Assembly (NCBI RefSeq): GCF_020740795.1
Contig: NC_067312.1
Span: 65,988,905 to 66,052,904, forward strand
From: Apus apus
Taxonomy: Eukaryota > Chordata > Aves > Apodiformes > Apodidae
Reading direction: 5' to 3'
Length of the DNA stretch: 64,000 nucleotides
Below are positions 11,492 through 23,435 of this stretch, piece after piece (within the stretch, counting starts at the first letter, position 1; the number at the start of each line of letters is the position of its first letter). Below the pieces are notes generated by a model. It was given only the letters and a program-made list of their open reading frames with translations. It was not told where the DNA came from and made no database searches. A program made the position numbers and the translations under genes.

Positions 11492-12505
11492 AATCACAGA
11501 ATCACAGAATCTGAGGGGTTGGAAGGGACCTCGAAAGATCACCTAGTCCAACCCCTGTGCCAGAGCAGGGTCACCCAAAGCACATCACATAGGAACATGT
11601 CCAGGTGGGTTTTGAATGTCTTCAGCAAAGGAGACTCCACAACCTCTCCGGGCAGCCTGTTCCAGTGCTCTGTCACTCTCACAGGAAAGAAGTTCTTCCT
11701 GATATCCACATGGAACCTCCTATGCTCCAGTTTCCACCCACTGCCCCTTGTCCCATCACTGGATGTCACTGAAAAAAGCCTGGCTCTGTCCTCCTGACAC
11801 TCACCCTTAACATATTTGTAAACATTGATGAGGTCAGTCCTCAGTCTCCTCAAAGCTAAAGAGGCCCAGCTCCCTCAGCCTTTCCTCATAAGGGAGATGT
11901 TCCACTCCCTGAATCATCTCTGCTCTTTCAAGCAGTTCCCTGTCCTTCCTGAACTGAGGAGCCCAGAACTGGACACAATATTCCAGATGTGGCCTCACCA
12001 AGGCAGAATAGAGAGGGAGGATAATCTCCCTTGACCCATTAACCACCCCCTTTCTAACACACCCCAGGATGCCATTGGCCTTCTTGGCCACAAGGGCACA
12101 TTGCTGGCTCAAGGTCATCCTCCTGTCCACCAGGACCCCCAGGTCCCTTTCTCCTACCCTGCTCTCCAGCAGGTCAGCCCCCAACCTCTATTGGTACATG
12201 GGGTTGTTCCCATGCAAGACTCTACACTTGCTCTTGTTGAATTTCATCAAGTTTCTCCCCGCCCAATTCTCCAGCCTGTCCAGGTCTCACTGAGTGGCAG
12301 CACATCCTTCTGGTGTGTCAGCCACTCCTCCCAGTTTAGTGTCATCAGCAAACTTGCTGAGGGCACACTCTGTTCCCTCATCCAGGTTGCTGATGAAAAT
12401 ACTGAACAGCACCCAGGTCCCAGTACTGACCCCTGAGGGACTCCAGGACTCATGATAGCCTGTTCTCAATAGCCCAGAAGAAGTTCCCATCTACAGTCCC
12501 ATGTA
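11492..12505 (-). mobile_element. CR1 LINE fragment with reverse transcriptase remnant
   Basis: The left end is a tandem CACAGAAT 3' tail, followed by 'GGTTGGAAGGGACCTCGAAAG', the standard CR1 3' end in reverse. The body continues through the C-terminal ORF2 region. At the right it reaches the reverse transcriptase, where the minus strand reads '[20 protein letters not shown]' with the FADD catalytic motif at 12341-12352. The '[10 protein letters not shown]' motif just upstream is in another frame, so at least one frameshift is present. A short deletion near 11930 removes about 20 bases present in the sister copy at 60.2-60.9 kb. It is 5'-truncated and dead. Confidence 0.92.
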
Positions 12506-12510
12506 TGAAG

Positions 12511-12593
12511 TTCATGGGAACATGGGATAATCTAGGTTGAAAAGGACCACAGGATGTCTTTATTCCAATCTCCTGCTCAAAGCTGGGTCAGCC
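12511..12593 (-). mobile_element. CR1 LINE 3' fragment abutting the previous copy
   Basis: 'TAATCTAGGTTGAAAAGGACC' followed by 'CCAATCTCCTGCTCAAAGC(T)GGGTCAGC' is the reversed 3' end of a different CR1 subfamily. It lies immediately beside the truncated 5' end of the 11.5-12.5 kb copy and runs straight into the pentamer array. Confidence 0.75.
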
Positions 12594-12740
12594 ATGAGAT
12601 GAGATGAGATGAGATGAGATGAGATGAGATGAGATGAGATGAGATGAGATGAGATGAGATGAGATGAGATGAGATGAGATGAGATGAGATGAGATGAGAT
12701 GAGGTGAGGTGCGGTGAGGTGAGGTGAGGTGAGGTGAGGA
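12594..12740. repeat. (GAGAT)n / (GAGGT)n pentanucleotide array
   Basis: Twenty-one perfect GAGAT units occupy 12596-12700. They are followed by seven GAGGT-type units (one is GCGGT) to 12735 and a closing GAGGA. The sharp change from one unit type to the other suggests two expansion episodes. An apparent ISSHL-repeat protein on the minus strand is only a translation of this array. Confidence 0.97.
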
Positions 12741-14019
12741 TGCTCAGTGCTTTGGCTAATCACATTCCAAAAACCTCCAAGGATGAAGATGGCACAACAG
12801 TTCTGAGCAACCTGCTCTACTCCCTGGCTGTCCTCCAGGTGGTACAGTTGCTCCTTATATCAATCTGAACCTCTACTGTTTCAAATTATGCCGTATTCCC
12901 TGCCCTCCTGCCATGCATTGCTGTCATCCCATTCCAGTTGCAAAAGTCAGCCACTAAGGACTCTGACATTAAACCTTTATCCATTTGCAGACTCCCTGTT
13001 TTTTTTTCAGTGGAAGTACAGATCCCTGTGTGGTAAATGTAAGCCTTCTGAACAGGTGGTGATTTTCTGTAGGCCCCTGACAAATTGTTGAGGACCACCA
13101 GCTGGAAAGCACTTTTAAAATACATTCCCAACTACAGAAGAGAATGTCTTGAAGTTTCAGCACAGAAGACTGGGGAGCAGAAGGGTAGAGCACCACTCCA
13201 AGTTGAAAGATGAGACTCAGCAGCAAGTGGCTAGCAATGGTGAAACCTTAACACAGCAGCCCAAGTAATATTATTAACCTGGAGAGAAAAGGTTAAAATA
13301 GAGAGAATATAATCTCTCCTCACTAATGAGAAAAAGCTGGCACCCAGAATGATGTAAATCAGTTGAGCTCCAGTTCATGCAGTGGAGATATATGTTTCTC
13401 ACACCACCTCAGGATTAGGCTTGAAGTATTTTATTCCCTAAGGAGCTATCCTTGTCTCATTCTATGTATCATCTTCCATGTGCTGGCACACTATACACCA
13501 GCAGGGAGTTGCTTGTTATGTCTTTACAGTGCTGCACTGCATGGTAATTCATTGCTCACTGACATGTCAGAAATTTTTCTAATGATGTGCCTCTGCTGCT
13601 CTTAAATAAGGTGAACTCTGAATATTAATTTTTATTTGCATTTAGCATTCATTTAAATCAAGCGGCAAGTCCAACATCCTCAGAGCATAGCTCAAACTCA
13701 TTTTGCTACATTCATGCTGTTTGATCAAGTAAAAATTATAAATTTTTCCTTCTTTGGCAAAAGTCAAAGGTGGAGAAGTCATTACAAGGAGAAACAGTTC
13801 TGACAAAAAGTTAGTAGGATGCTAAAAGTAGCACAGACAATCTGCTTCTGCCACTGTTCAGTGTGATTGAACGAGACATCAACCAGCTCTAACTTGTCTG
13901 CAGAGAACAGAAGGAAAGATTGGGAGGATCATGTTCAGGTTTAAAATAAGAGCTACCCCAGGGATATGATGGTGTGTATTTACATTCTAAGACATGCCGA
14001 ATTTGCAATGAGGAAATGG
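12741..14019. other. Unassigned intergenic DNA
   Basis: No gene or named repeat seen. Several 60-85 codon open frames around 12886-13605 overlap each other on both strands and look like chance. Confidence 0.45.
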
Positions 14020-14260
14020 AATGCAGCTGCACCACAGGAAGTTTGGACACTGGGAAAAGGTTCTTCACTGAGAGGGTGGTTGGTCACTGGAACAGGCTCC
14101 TCAGGGAAGTGGTCAAAGCACCAAGCCTCTCAAGAGTTCACAGAGTGTCTGGTTGACACTCTTAGTCATATGGTTTAGTTTTAGGTAGACCTGTGAGAAG
14201 CAGGGAGTTGGACTCAGTGATCCTTACTGGTCTTTTCCAGCTTCAGATATTCTATGATTC
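14020..14260 (+). mobile_element. CR1-like LINE 3' fragment
   Basis: Contains the CR1 block 'GTTCTTCACTGAGAGGGTGG', then 'GGTCACTGGAACAGGCTCC', and closes with 'TCCAGCTTCAGATATTCTATGATTC', the sense-strand 3' end. It belongs to a different subfamily from its neighbours because it has 'TTAGTTTTAGGTAG' and 'GGAGTTGGACTCAGTGATCC' before the tail. Confidence 0.85.
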
Positions 14261-16739
14261 ATTATCCTGTGCCAGGGCAGATAAGGCACAAGTGTTAAAT
14301 AGAAACACCACACAACATGATTCACATTGTATTGATTTTTAACGAGGTTGTGAGGTAGATCTTGCACTAATGTAAATCAGCATAGCACCACAAAACAGTT
14401 GACAAAACAGTGCTGACATGGAATTGCTCAGATTTACTATTGAAACAATAGGATGGCAAAGTGAGGTGCTTAAAGGTACAGTATCCCAAGGATGCACACC
14501 AACTCTCAGCTCTGCTGCCTCATGACAATGCAGGGCAATTGCAATACAATCTTTACTGCTATAATAACTATTCACAAATTCTCTGCATAGCAAATGACAA
14601 AGATGAATGACCTTTGCTGTTACCTGGCTGCTCCTAGTGTAGCTCTTCCTCATTTATCAGTTTAATATCCAGTTCTCTGCAGGACACCAGATAAGATCCA
14701 GATATCCCATTGATATTTCAGTTAGCACACACATAGTCAAGTAATTGTCAAGGCACACAATTCAAAGCTGTATGATTGGGATAAAGCAAACCTGTTTTTT
14801 TTTTTTTTTTTTCTATTGAGCCTAATGTATTATATGCATTCCTGATTTCAGGCTTCCAGTGTCTCCTGTTTAGTATACTCATGAAAAAAGACCCTTTTCT
14901 TTTTAATTGTAAAAGCTAGAAAGAAAGTCTATTCATTGCACCAAACTGTTTCTCGTCAAACTTCCTAAAATAGTTCACTTTCAAGCAGAGTCCAAGTTCA
15001 GAAAACTTCAGCTTTATTAAAAAAATAAAGCAGTAATATTTTTTTTTTAATATCTTTAGATCAGAAAAAAATAGCTTTACTTCTAACTCACTTAAGGCGT
15101 GAACTATGACCATTTATAATACTGTAAATCTTAAAGCACTTCAGGAGGATTATAAACTACTTGATAAAGCTTTATCAAGTGTTTTCCTGTTACTTTACAA
15201 CTAATGAGACAAATGCAGTTACTGTACAATCAATAAAATTAGATAATAAATTAGTTCCATGCTTACAGTATTGGCTTTATCTCAAGTGTTCCAGTCCCAT
15301 TGGGATATGAAATACTGGGGGGTGGAGGGTACGTTCCAGGAAGCCGGTATCAAAAGGAAATAAAAATGCTTAAGGAAAAATATTAGAATGTTGCTGTAAG
15401 TGGCCAGCCTGTGCTATGTCTTACAAACTCTGTCTCTCCAACACTCAAAAGAAATATTAAACAAGTAAAGGGCCCTGAGGTTTATGTGAAACTTGTCTGA
15501 TGAGAGATGCAAAAATATATCTGTTTATATAAGGGGAAAAAAGGGAAAAGTAAAGTTCATGCTAAAGCTACATGAAGTCATGACAGATACAGCGATAATA
15601 TCCTTTAACTACACTGCTCTTTTCTAACTTGTCATAAATAAGACTCACCACAAGGAATATAAAGGCAGGAACAGACAAAAATGCATTTTTAGTATAGCTG
15701 ATCCTTGTTGCCTACATTCATGAAACATTTATGGTAACAAGGGCTTAACAAAATCTCCTAGAAGACCATACATTGACAAACTGGAACACAGCTGGAAATA
15801 TTTCAAACTAAACCTATAACCATCAGGACTTAGATTCTGAAAAATGAGGCAAGATCCTGTTAATTCTAGTGTGTATGTACCTCTATATGCATTTTCACCA
15901 TTGAACATTAACAAGAGGAGTTGCCCAAGACTGGTAGTGAAGAGTCACCTTAAAGAAGTGACACCATTTTAACTGTCATCCTCCTTATTTCCCCTGCTGT
16001 TACATGGTTTTCATCTTCCTTCTTCAAAACACATGAACACTGAATTTTCCATAGTTTGAACACCAAACAGAAAAATATATTGCATGCAATTGTTGTTTTT
16101 ACAAAACAATAAATGCACACAGTTAAACACAAAATAAGAAAAGGGCATGTCCCTTGTCTCCAACAAAAGTGAAAACAAATAGCTCGGTTTTCTTCTCCCT
16201 TCCAAACCTGGTGTAGAAAATGTCACAGAATAAACATGCAGATTACTCTGTGGATTCAGTTCAACCAGAAACAGGTAATTTCTATAGCTAGGGGGCAAAA
16301 TGCACAGCAACCAAGTTCAGCCTTCTATCTATACAAACTCCAACTTAGAAAAATGTACCAAGGCTTACACAAATTTAGAGCAGGTATAAATTGCTCCATG
16401 AAGGGGTCTGATATGGCAGAGCAGCATCTGCATAGAAGGGAACGTTGTTCCACCAGATCTACCTGTATAGGCTTGATAACTACGAATCTGCAGTCATGCT
16501 GCCTTGACACACCTGTGTTCAGCTTGTACTTCTCTCACTTTTGACAAAGTTACAGGCATCAAAAGATGCTTGTTTTGCTCCTCCTGTTGCAAACTGGCTT
16601 ATCAAGGCTTACCGAAGATTCAGGCCTTTCATATTATTTTCCTGCTATTCAAAGCAGACAGTGTTTAGCTTCAGGTGTTACTGATGGGAGTATACTAGAG
16701 CAGTGTTGGTTGTTACTTAATAAATTCTACCTTACTCCA
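14261..16739. other. Unassigned intergenic DNA
   Basis: AT-rich, with an 18-base T run near 14794-14811 and a short T run near 15039. Several 60-100 codon open frames in this stretch (14339-14653, 15950-16544) are unsupported by motifs or splice signals. No repeat family is recognised. Confidence 0.45.
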
Positions 16740-17090
16740 CTGAGACCTTAGAGCACCTTCCAGTACCTGTAGGGCCTACAGGAAAACTGAGGAGGGACTT
16801 TGCACCAGAGAGGGCAGTGATAAGACAAAGGGTAATGGGTTTAAACTGAAAGAGGGAAGATTTATGTTAGACATCAGGAAGAAATTCTTCACCATGAGGG
16901 TAGTAAGGTAGTGGAATAGGTTGCCCTGGGAGGTTGTGGAAGCCCCCTCCCTGGAGGTGTTCAAGGCCAGGTTGGATGAGGCTTTGTGCATCCTGGTCTA
17001 GTGTGGGGAGTCCCTGCTCATGGCAGGGAAGTTGGAACCTGGTGATCTTTAAGGTCCCCTCCAACCTTCACCATTTTATGATTCTATGAT
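16740..17090 (+). mobile_element. CR1 LINE 3' fragment (inverted partner of 22.5 kb copy)
   Basis: Sense-strand CR1 3' region: 'CAGGAAGAAATTCTTCACCA', the terminal 'GATCTTTAAGGTCCC.TCCAACCTT' and the tail 'TTATGATTCTATGAT'. It is almost the reverse complement of 22515-22830, differing at only a few percent of positions by eye. Confidence 0.95.
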
Positions 17091-18432
17091 CAAGTTTTAT
17101 GCTCTCTAGAAATCTGAGTTCATTTAGAAAATGAGGCATAATAAGCAAGACTCTCTTTTACATGGTGTTTATTATTCAGCATGGAAATGTTAATGCTTTC
17201 TTGAAACATGTATAAGCATATATTGCTTTCATACCTTTTTTCCCCTTAATTTTTACACAACACACATCTCTGATCTATTGAAGATATTTGTGCCAGCACA
17301 AGAGAGCGTCAGGCAGGAAACAGAAGGAGGACAGAGAGTAGCAGAATTGGGATCTGGAAAGGCGAGGGAAGCTTGCAATATCCCAGAAGTCAGACTGCTT
17401 ATGAAACACAGTTTAGTTTTTTTCTAGCACCAGTCTAATAGTGTTTGTGATATCATAGCCTAAGACTCAGCATACCAAATCCTACGACATAAAAAGCAGT
17501 CAAAATGCTTAAATGCAGCGCCATGCATAGCAAATTCTGGTATTTCAGAATTCTTTCCTTCCCAAATAGCAAGAATATGAACAGAATCTATCAACATTTT
17601 CTGTAAAAAAATATTTTAAAAATCCTTTCTGGAATTGCCTAAGCCTGACTAGATTGAAGTGCTTTGTTTAATCTCTCGTCTGTCTTATTACACATTGCAC
17701 CACAACACATTATGCAATATTTGAAATGTTAAAAAATTAAATGAAAGGTTCTTAAATCATCCAACCCCCAAAAAAATTTCACATCTTGCTACCAGTTACA
17801 TTGGTTAAACGTTTTTCATTTTGCTGAACTGAGACAATATTGCCATTAAAAATTCTAAGTGACTTTTATTCTGATTTGTCTCCTACTTTTCCTAATCATT
17901 CTCAAATGTTTAAAGAGGTGCAAAATACATTTGTCATGCTCTAAAACTAGACTGAAAGCATTTTATGCCCTGTTCATCCAGGTGTGAAGGACAGTACAAG
18001 GTACCAGCAGAAGACTGTGAGCCAAGCATGCAATGGGCTAAAGGTGCTTAGAAAGGACCAGGAGGCAGTGTGCTGTTGTAATGTGCCTCCACTGGACCAT
18101 CTATTAATCTGCTTAAAACTAAAAGAGCACAGGGGCAGAATAATAGAAACATGCTCAGGTACTGGGTTTTAAACCCCCATTGGCAAATCTTCTTTAATAA
18201 CATTTTGATGTTTTTATTATATCTGGATAGGTTGCAATTACGTCATCAAGACAGGTGTAGGAAGTTACGTTGCTCTGATTCTTTCTGGCTCACTTCCTAG
18301 CTACTATTAATACTTGTTAGCCTTTGATGACTGAAGGCAAATTTGGGCCTACTTCTCCAAGAAGCATCATCAGTGGTATGGACTGGACTTATGAAAATAA
18401 GTTAATTAAATTTGTCACAGTTGAAGTTTGTA
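17091..18432. other. Unassigned intergenic DNA
   Basis: No gene or repeat recognised between two same-strand CR1 copies. The 62-codon frame at 17984 is not supported. Confidence 0.45.
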
Positions 18433-18750
18433 AGAAGGCTGGGGAGGGACTTTTCATCAGAGAAGACAGTTATAGGACACTGGTTTTAATGGTTTAAAAT
18501 GGTTTTCAACTGAAAAAGGGGAGATTTAAGTTAGATATTAGGAAGAAATTCTTCACTATAAGGGTGGTGAGGAAGTGGAATGGGTTGCCCAGGGGGTTGT
18601 TAATGCCCCATCCCTGGAGATTTTTAAGGCCAGGTTGGATGAGGTTTTGTGCAGCCTGGTCTATTGGTAGGGCTCCCTGCTCATGGCAGGGGGGTTGGAA
18701 CTTGATGATCTTTGAGGTCCCTTCCAACCTTAATGATTCTATGATGCTAT
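18433..18750 (+). mobile_element. CR1 LINE 3' fragment
   Basis: Sense CR1 3' region with 'ATTAGGAAGAAATTCTTCAC', 'GGGTTGCCCAGGGGGTTGTT', 'GATGATCTTTGAGGTCCCTT' and the tail 'ATGATTCTATGATG'. A small local duplication near 18480-18510 repeats GGTTTTAA-like words, a private change in this copy. Confidence 0.94.
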
Positions 18751-20734
18751 ATTACAGAGGTCAAACTGCTTATGCAGTGGCCTTGATCTAAGATACTTTC
18801 TGTGCATTGTTTATTATCACACTGTTTTCCAAAATTAATGAGCAGTCCAGCCTGCAAAACTGATGCTTTAGCCTTAATTACTTGGCACTGTGTCTTTTGC
18901 CTTACCACAGACAAACATCACCCATATATTTTAGCTTTGAATTAGTTCAGGTTTCTTTCTATCTGCTGTTAATTCAAAGGCTTTGTTACAATAGTCACTT
19001 CCATTCTCTTTCTCTTCATCACCTATCGCTTCCACTCCCTCTCAGTGTCAGTCTTTACACTGTCTTCTAACTGTAGGAAAAAAGAAAACCAACCTCCTTC
19101 ATGCCAGAGAAGAACACATTTTAAATGACCTACATACTTCCACCTTATCTTGCAATGTCTGTTTATACAGTAACTGTAATGAATACACACACAAATTAAG
19201 CAACCTTTTTTTTTTTTCACTTTAATTTTCTATTTTCTGGAGGTGATGAATTTTAATGTCTATGGCTCCGAGAGATACACAATGTCAGGTCACCTCATGG
19301 GATCAGGAGAGTCAAATGCTATCCCAGCTGCTCTATTTATTGCAGTCCTTGCTGTATTAGAAGCTGAGCCTCAGAGGCTGTGAGCAGTGGTCTTTGGTAT
19401 TCAGGCTCTGACAAGGATTTGAGTCTTCCCACACACTGAAAGGTTTGAAGTCCATACTCTGACACCAGTTTCCTCTGTTGTCTTGGTAAGTCACCAAATC
19501 TTTTAATGCTTTTGTAACGGGAAGTAATTATTCTTGCCTGTACACTGAAGGATCTTTGAGATTGCAATAATTTTTCATTATTAGTCTCTACAGTGCCAAA
19601 AACAACAGAACATTTCTCTAGATCTGCAGGAATGACCATATTACAATCACTGGGAATAATTAGGAATGGCCAGTAATATTGTTTTGTGTCATGGCTCATC
19701 TCAAGTAGTTTCTACTACTTTGTCTGGACTGCACAAAGATGGACCACACCAAGGTCAGAAAGCAGACCTCCAAAGCTGTAAGCACACAGTCATAAGATGG
19801 TTTCACCTAAATTCCCAGGGAGGATTTTAATTTCTGGTAACAGGAGACACAAACAAAAGACCTGGGGCATGCTAGGGTAAGAGTTTATCATTCATCCTAT
19901 TCATCCACTGTACCTGCACAGTGGAAATTTAAACAGACGAGACTGGGACTGCTGGTTTATCATGCTAGTAATTCTGCTAAGAGTGGCTACGTAAATCAAC
20001 TTAACTGCTAGTCAGTTAAGTTAAAGCAGCAGATTTCCCTGTAATAAACCAATGACAAGATGAGGACATGAGTCTTTCACAAACCTGTAGTGTGGAGAGA
20101 CACTGTGTAGTGCAGGCTGTAGAGACTGAGAGGGAACTCCTCAATTAATCCCTCACAGCACCTAGCACATCATCAAAGACTGACCAGCAGCTACCTACAT
20201 ATACTAGCAACTATCTTTTTTTCAGAAGCAAAGAACTCACTCAAGAAAACCTCACCATCACTAGTTGATAGAAATATTGAGTCTTTTTACAACAACTTAA
20301 AAACCACAAACAGCAGCCAAGCAACAAGCATTCCAGAATACCATAGTAGATATTTCATGAAGAGCACTTCCCACACTGGGGATCTAGTTCTGCAAAGTCC
20401 CCTCATCCTGTTCACGACATAGGGTACATGAAGTTACAGTGACAGATTATTAAGTGTTGGTTAATATGCTGACAGCAGCCTCTTCAACTACCTTACTCAC
20501 ACCCATCCAGTCAGTCAGGCTGAGCTACATTTACCCAGCAGTTTTTAATGCCAAGTCTAAATAACATCAACTGTACTTACGTCTAAGTAGAGAACAGCAG
20601 GCCATCTGCTCATGTGACACAGATGGCTAAGAACAGAGCAGCCCTGGGCTTTGCTCTTTTCTTGGCTCCAGGTCAAAATAAGATGAGAGTTTTGATCTTC
20701 ATGTTATCAGAGAGACAATCTCTCTCTCACTGAG
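18751..20734. other. Unassigned intergenic DNA with one odd open frame
   Basis: No repeat recognised. A 120-codon minus-strand open frame at 19337-19699 has an ordinary, charged, protein-like composition. Its TAA stop overlaps an AATAAA hexamer (near 19331-19336 on the plus-strand reverse). No domain, splice acceptor or start context supports it, so it is left as a candidate only. Confidence 0.35.
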
Positions 20735-21985
20735 GAGGGCTTCTGCAACAGGCCTCTGATCAGGCCCAGTCAGCATGGGTTCATGAAGGGCAGGTCCTGT
20801 TTGACTAACCTGATCTCCTTCTATGACAGGGTGACATGCTTATTAGATGAGAGAAGGGCTGTGGATGTTGTCTACCTTGACTTTAGCAAGGACTTTGACA
20901 AGGTTTCCCACAGCATTCTCCGAGAGAAACTGGCTTTTCCTGGCTTGGATGGGCACACACTTCGCTGGGTTAAAAACGAGTTGGATGGCTGGGTCCAAAG
21001 AGTTGTGATCAATGGAGTTAAACCCAGTTGGCAGCTGGTCATGAGTGGTGTTCCCCAGGGCTCAGTGCTGGGGCTGCTTCTGTTCAACATCTTTACTGAT
21101 GATCTGGATGAAGGGGTAGAAGACACCCTCAGTAAGTTTGCAGATGACACTAAGCTGGGTGGGAGTGTAGATCTGATTGAGGGTAGGGAAGCTCTGCAGA
21201 GGGATCTAGACAGGCTTGACCAATAGGCCAAGGCCAATGGCATGAGTTTCAATAAGGCCAAATGTTGGGTCCTGCACTTTGGCCACAACAACCCCTGGCA
21301 GCCCTACAGACTTTGGGAGGAGTGGCTGGAGAGCTGTCCAGCAGGGAAGGACCTGAGGGTGTTGACTGGCAGCTGGCTGAACATGAGCCAGCAGTGTGCC
21401 CAGGTGGCCAAGAAGGCCAATGGCATCCTGGCCTGCATCTGGAATAGTGTGACCAGCAGGACCAGGGAGGTGATCTTGCCACTCTACTTGGCCTTGGTGA
21501 GGCCACACCTTGAGCACTGGGTACAGTTTTGGGCACAGCAGCATAGGAAGGATATCAAGGTGCTGGAGAAGGTGTAGAGAAGGGCAACTAGGCTGATTAG
21601 GGGAGAACAGGAGAAGCTGAGGGAGCTGGGGCTGTTCAGCCTGGAGAAGAGGAGGCTGAGGGGAGACCCCAACACCCTCTATGATTACCTGAAAGGAGGT
21701 TGTAGTGAGGCAGACGTTGGCCTCTTCTCCCTAGTAACCAGCAATAGGACAAGAGGACATGGGGTCAAGCTGCACCAGGGGAGGTTCAGGCTGGATATTA
21801 GAAAAAATTTCTTCACAGAAAGAGTGATGAGGCATTGGAACAGGCTGTCTGAGGAGGTGGTGGAGGCACCATCCCTGGAAATATTAAAAAAAGGGGTAGA
21901 TATGGTGTTTCTTAAGATGGTTTAGTGGTTAGGGGTTGTAGGGTGGATGGTTCCAATCTTGATGATTCTGCGATTCTATGATTCT
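20735..21985 (+). mobile_element. CR1 LINE, 5'-truncated, ~1.25 kb, best-preserved copy
   Basis: The copy begins inside the reverse transcriptase and ends with 'GATGATTCTGCGATTCTATG' at the CR1 3' terminus. The reading frame is nearly intact from about 20735 to 21900, interrupted mainly by two nonsense codons: TAG at 21224-21226, where the family has a tryptophan, and TAG at 21575-21577, where it has a glutamine. It is the largest readable piece of CR1 protein in the window. 5' truncation is typical of target-primed reverse transcription. Confidence 0.96.
20783..21226 (+). pseudogene. CR1 ORF2 reverse transcriptase fragment
   Basis: A 147-codon open frame covering the central CR1 reverse transcriptase. 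'[13 protein letters not shown]' opens it, and '[18 protein letters not shown]' (residues 29-46) is motif A with the first metal-binding aspartate. '[11 protein letters not shown]' is motif B, and '[10 protein letters not shown]' (FADD at 21137-21148) is motif C with the two catalytic aspartates. All catalytic residues are retained. The usual DFSKAFD reads DFSKDFD here. The frame continues beyond the stop into the thumb and C-terminal region. It lacks the endonuclease and ORF1, so it cannot be autonomous. Confidence 0.93.
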
Positions 21986-22514
21986 GCAACATGTTGGACA
22001 GTGTGACAGTCAGCACAGGGGACAGGCAGAGCAGCTGCAGAACACTCCAAGTGGCTGCTCCAGCTACATCCCACAGATCAAGTTGTCCACAGAGCACACA
22101 AACAGCTTCTGAGGACCCTCATGTCCTCAGGCATAGGGAGGAAGAAATCTTTTTATGAATGCACTTTACAAAATTGTGAAATACTCAGATACCATAACAG
22201 TGTCTAAGAAGAGAAAGAATTTTTAAAAAGAAGCAAGCTAAAGACATTATGAAAAACACTGGCCTTGAAGACAAAAGTGCATGAATGGGAATTTGAAGGG
22301 AATGGGGAAGGATAACCTAGGCATAGCAAAGAACCATGCTTCCAATTCCTGTTGTAAATAGCAAACAGCTCTGAAATTATTACACATCTCCATATTAACT
22401 CCATTTCCTGTAACAGTGACTTCAGTGTGTTCAATTGTCATGTCACCTAAATGAATAAAGCAACATAATTTATCATAAATTACTTCATCTTATGCTTCAA
22501 ACATATCCACAGAG
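21986..22514. other. Unassigned spacer between two CR1 copies
   Basis: About 530 bp of non-CR1 sequence with no recognisable gene or repeat. Confidence 0.5.
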
Positions 22515-23435
22515 TATCACAGAATCATAAAATAGTTAAGGTTGGAAGGGACCTTAAAGATCATCAGGTTCCAACTTCCCTGCCATGAGCAGGGACACCC
22601 CACACTAGACCAGGATGCACAAAGCCTCATCCAACCTGGCCTTGAACACCTTCAGGGAGGGGGCTTCCACAACCTCTCAGGACAACCTATTCCAGTGCCT
22701 TACTACCCTCATGCTGAAGAATTTCTTCCTGATGTCTAACATAAATCTTCCCTCTTTCAGTTTAAAACCATTACCCTTTGTCTTATCACTGCCCTCTCTG
22801 GTGCAAAGTCCCTCCTCAGCTTTCCTGTAGCCCCTTCAGGTACTGGAATGTCCTCTAAGATCTCCCTGGAGCCTTCTCTTCTCTAGGCTGAACAGCCCCA
22901 ACTCTCTGAGTCTTCACAGCAGAGCTGCTCCAGCCCTTTGATCATCTTCGTGGCCCTTCTCTGGACCCTCTCCAACAGCTCCATGTCCTTCCTGTGCTGT
23001 GGGCTCCAGAGTCCACAGCCCACAGAGCTCCACAGTATTCCAGGTGGGGTCTCACCAGAGCAGAGCAGAGGGGCAGAATCCCCTCCCTGGCCCTGCTGGC
23101 CACACTTCTTTTGATGCAGCCCAGGACACCACTGGCTCTCTGGGCTCCAGCACACACTGGCGGCTCATGTCGAGCTTCTCATCTACTACCACCCCCAAGT
23201 CCTTCTCCTCAGGACTGCTCTCCAGCCATTCTCCCCCCAGCCTGTATTTGTGCCTGGGATTGTGCTGACCCAGGTGCAGAACCTTGCACTTGTCCTTGTT
23301 GAACTTCAGGAGGTTGGAATTGGCCCACCTCTGCAGCCTGTCAAAGTCCCTCTGGATGGCCTTCCTTCCCTCCAGGGTGTCAACTACTTGTTTATTCTCA
23401 GCACCCTCCATGTTCTGCACCACTTCACAAGTGTC
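22515..23435 (-). mobile_element. CR1 LINE fragment, ~0.92 kb
   Basis: Reverse-oriented CR1: the 3' tail 'TATCACAGAATCATAAAATA' is at the left, then 'GGTTGGAAGGGACCTTAAAG'. The body extends through the ORF2 C-terminus to the region after the FADD motif (the minus strand reads '[20 protein letters not shown]' near 23330). Several frameshifts break the frame. The 3' 330 bp match 16740-17090 closely in inverted orientation. Confidence 0.95.

Noticed and set aside
12560..12763. ISSHL-repeat protein on the minus strand
   Set aside because: Translation of the GAGAT pentamer array.
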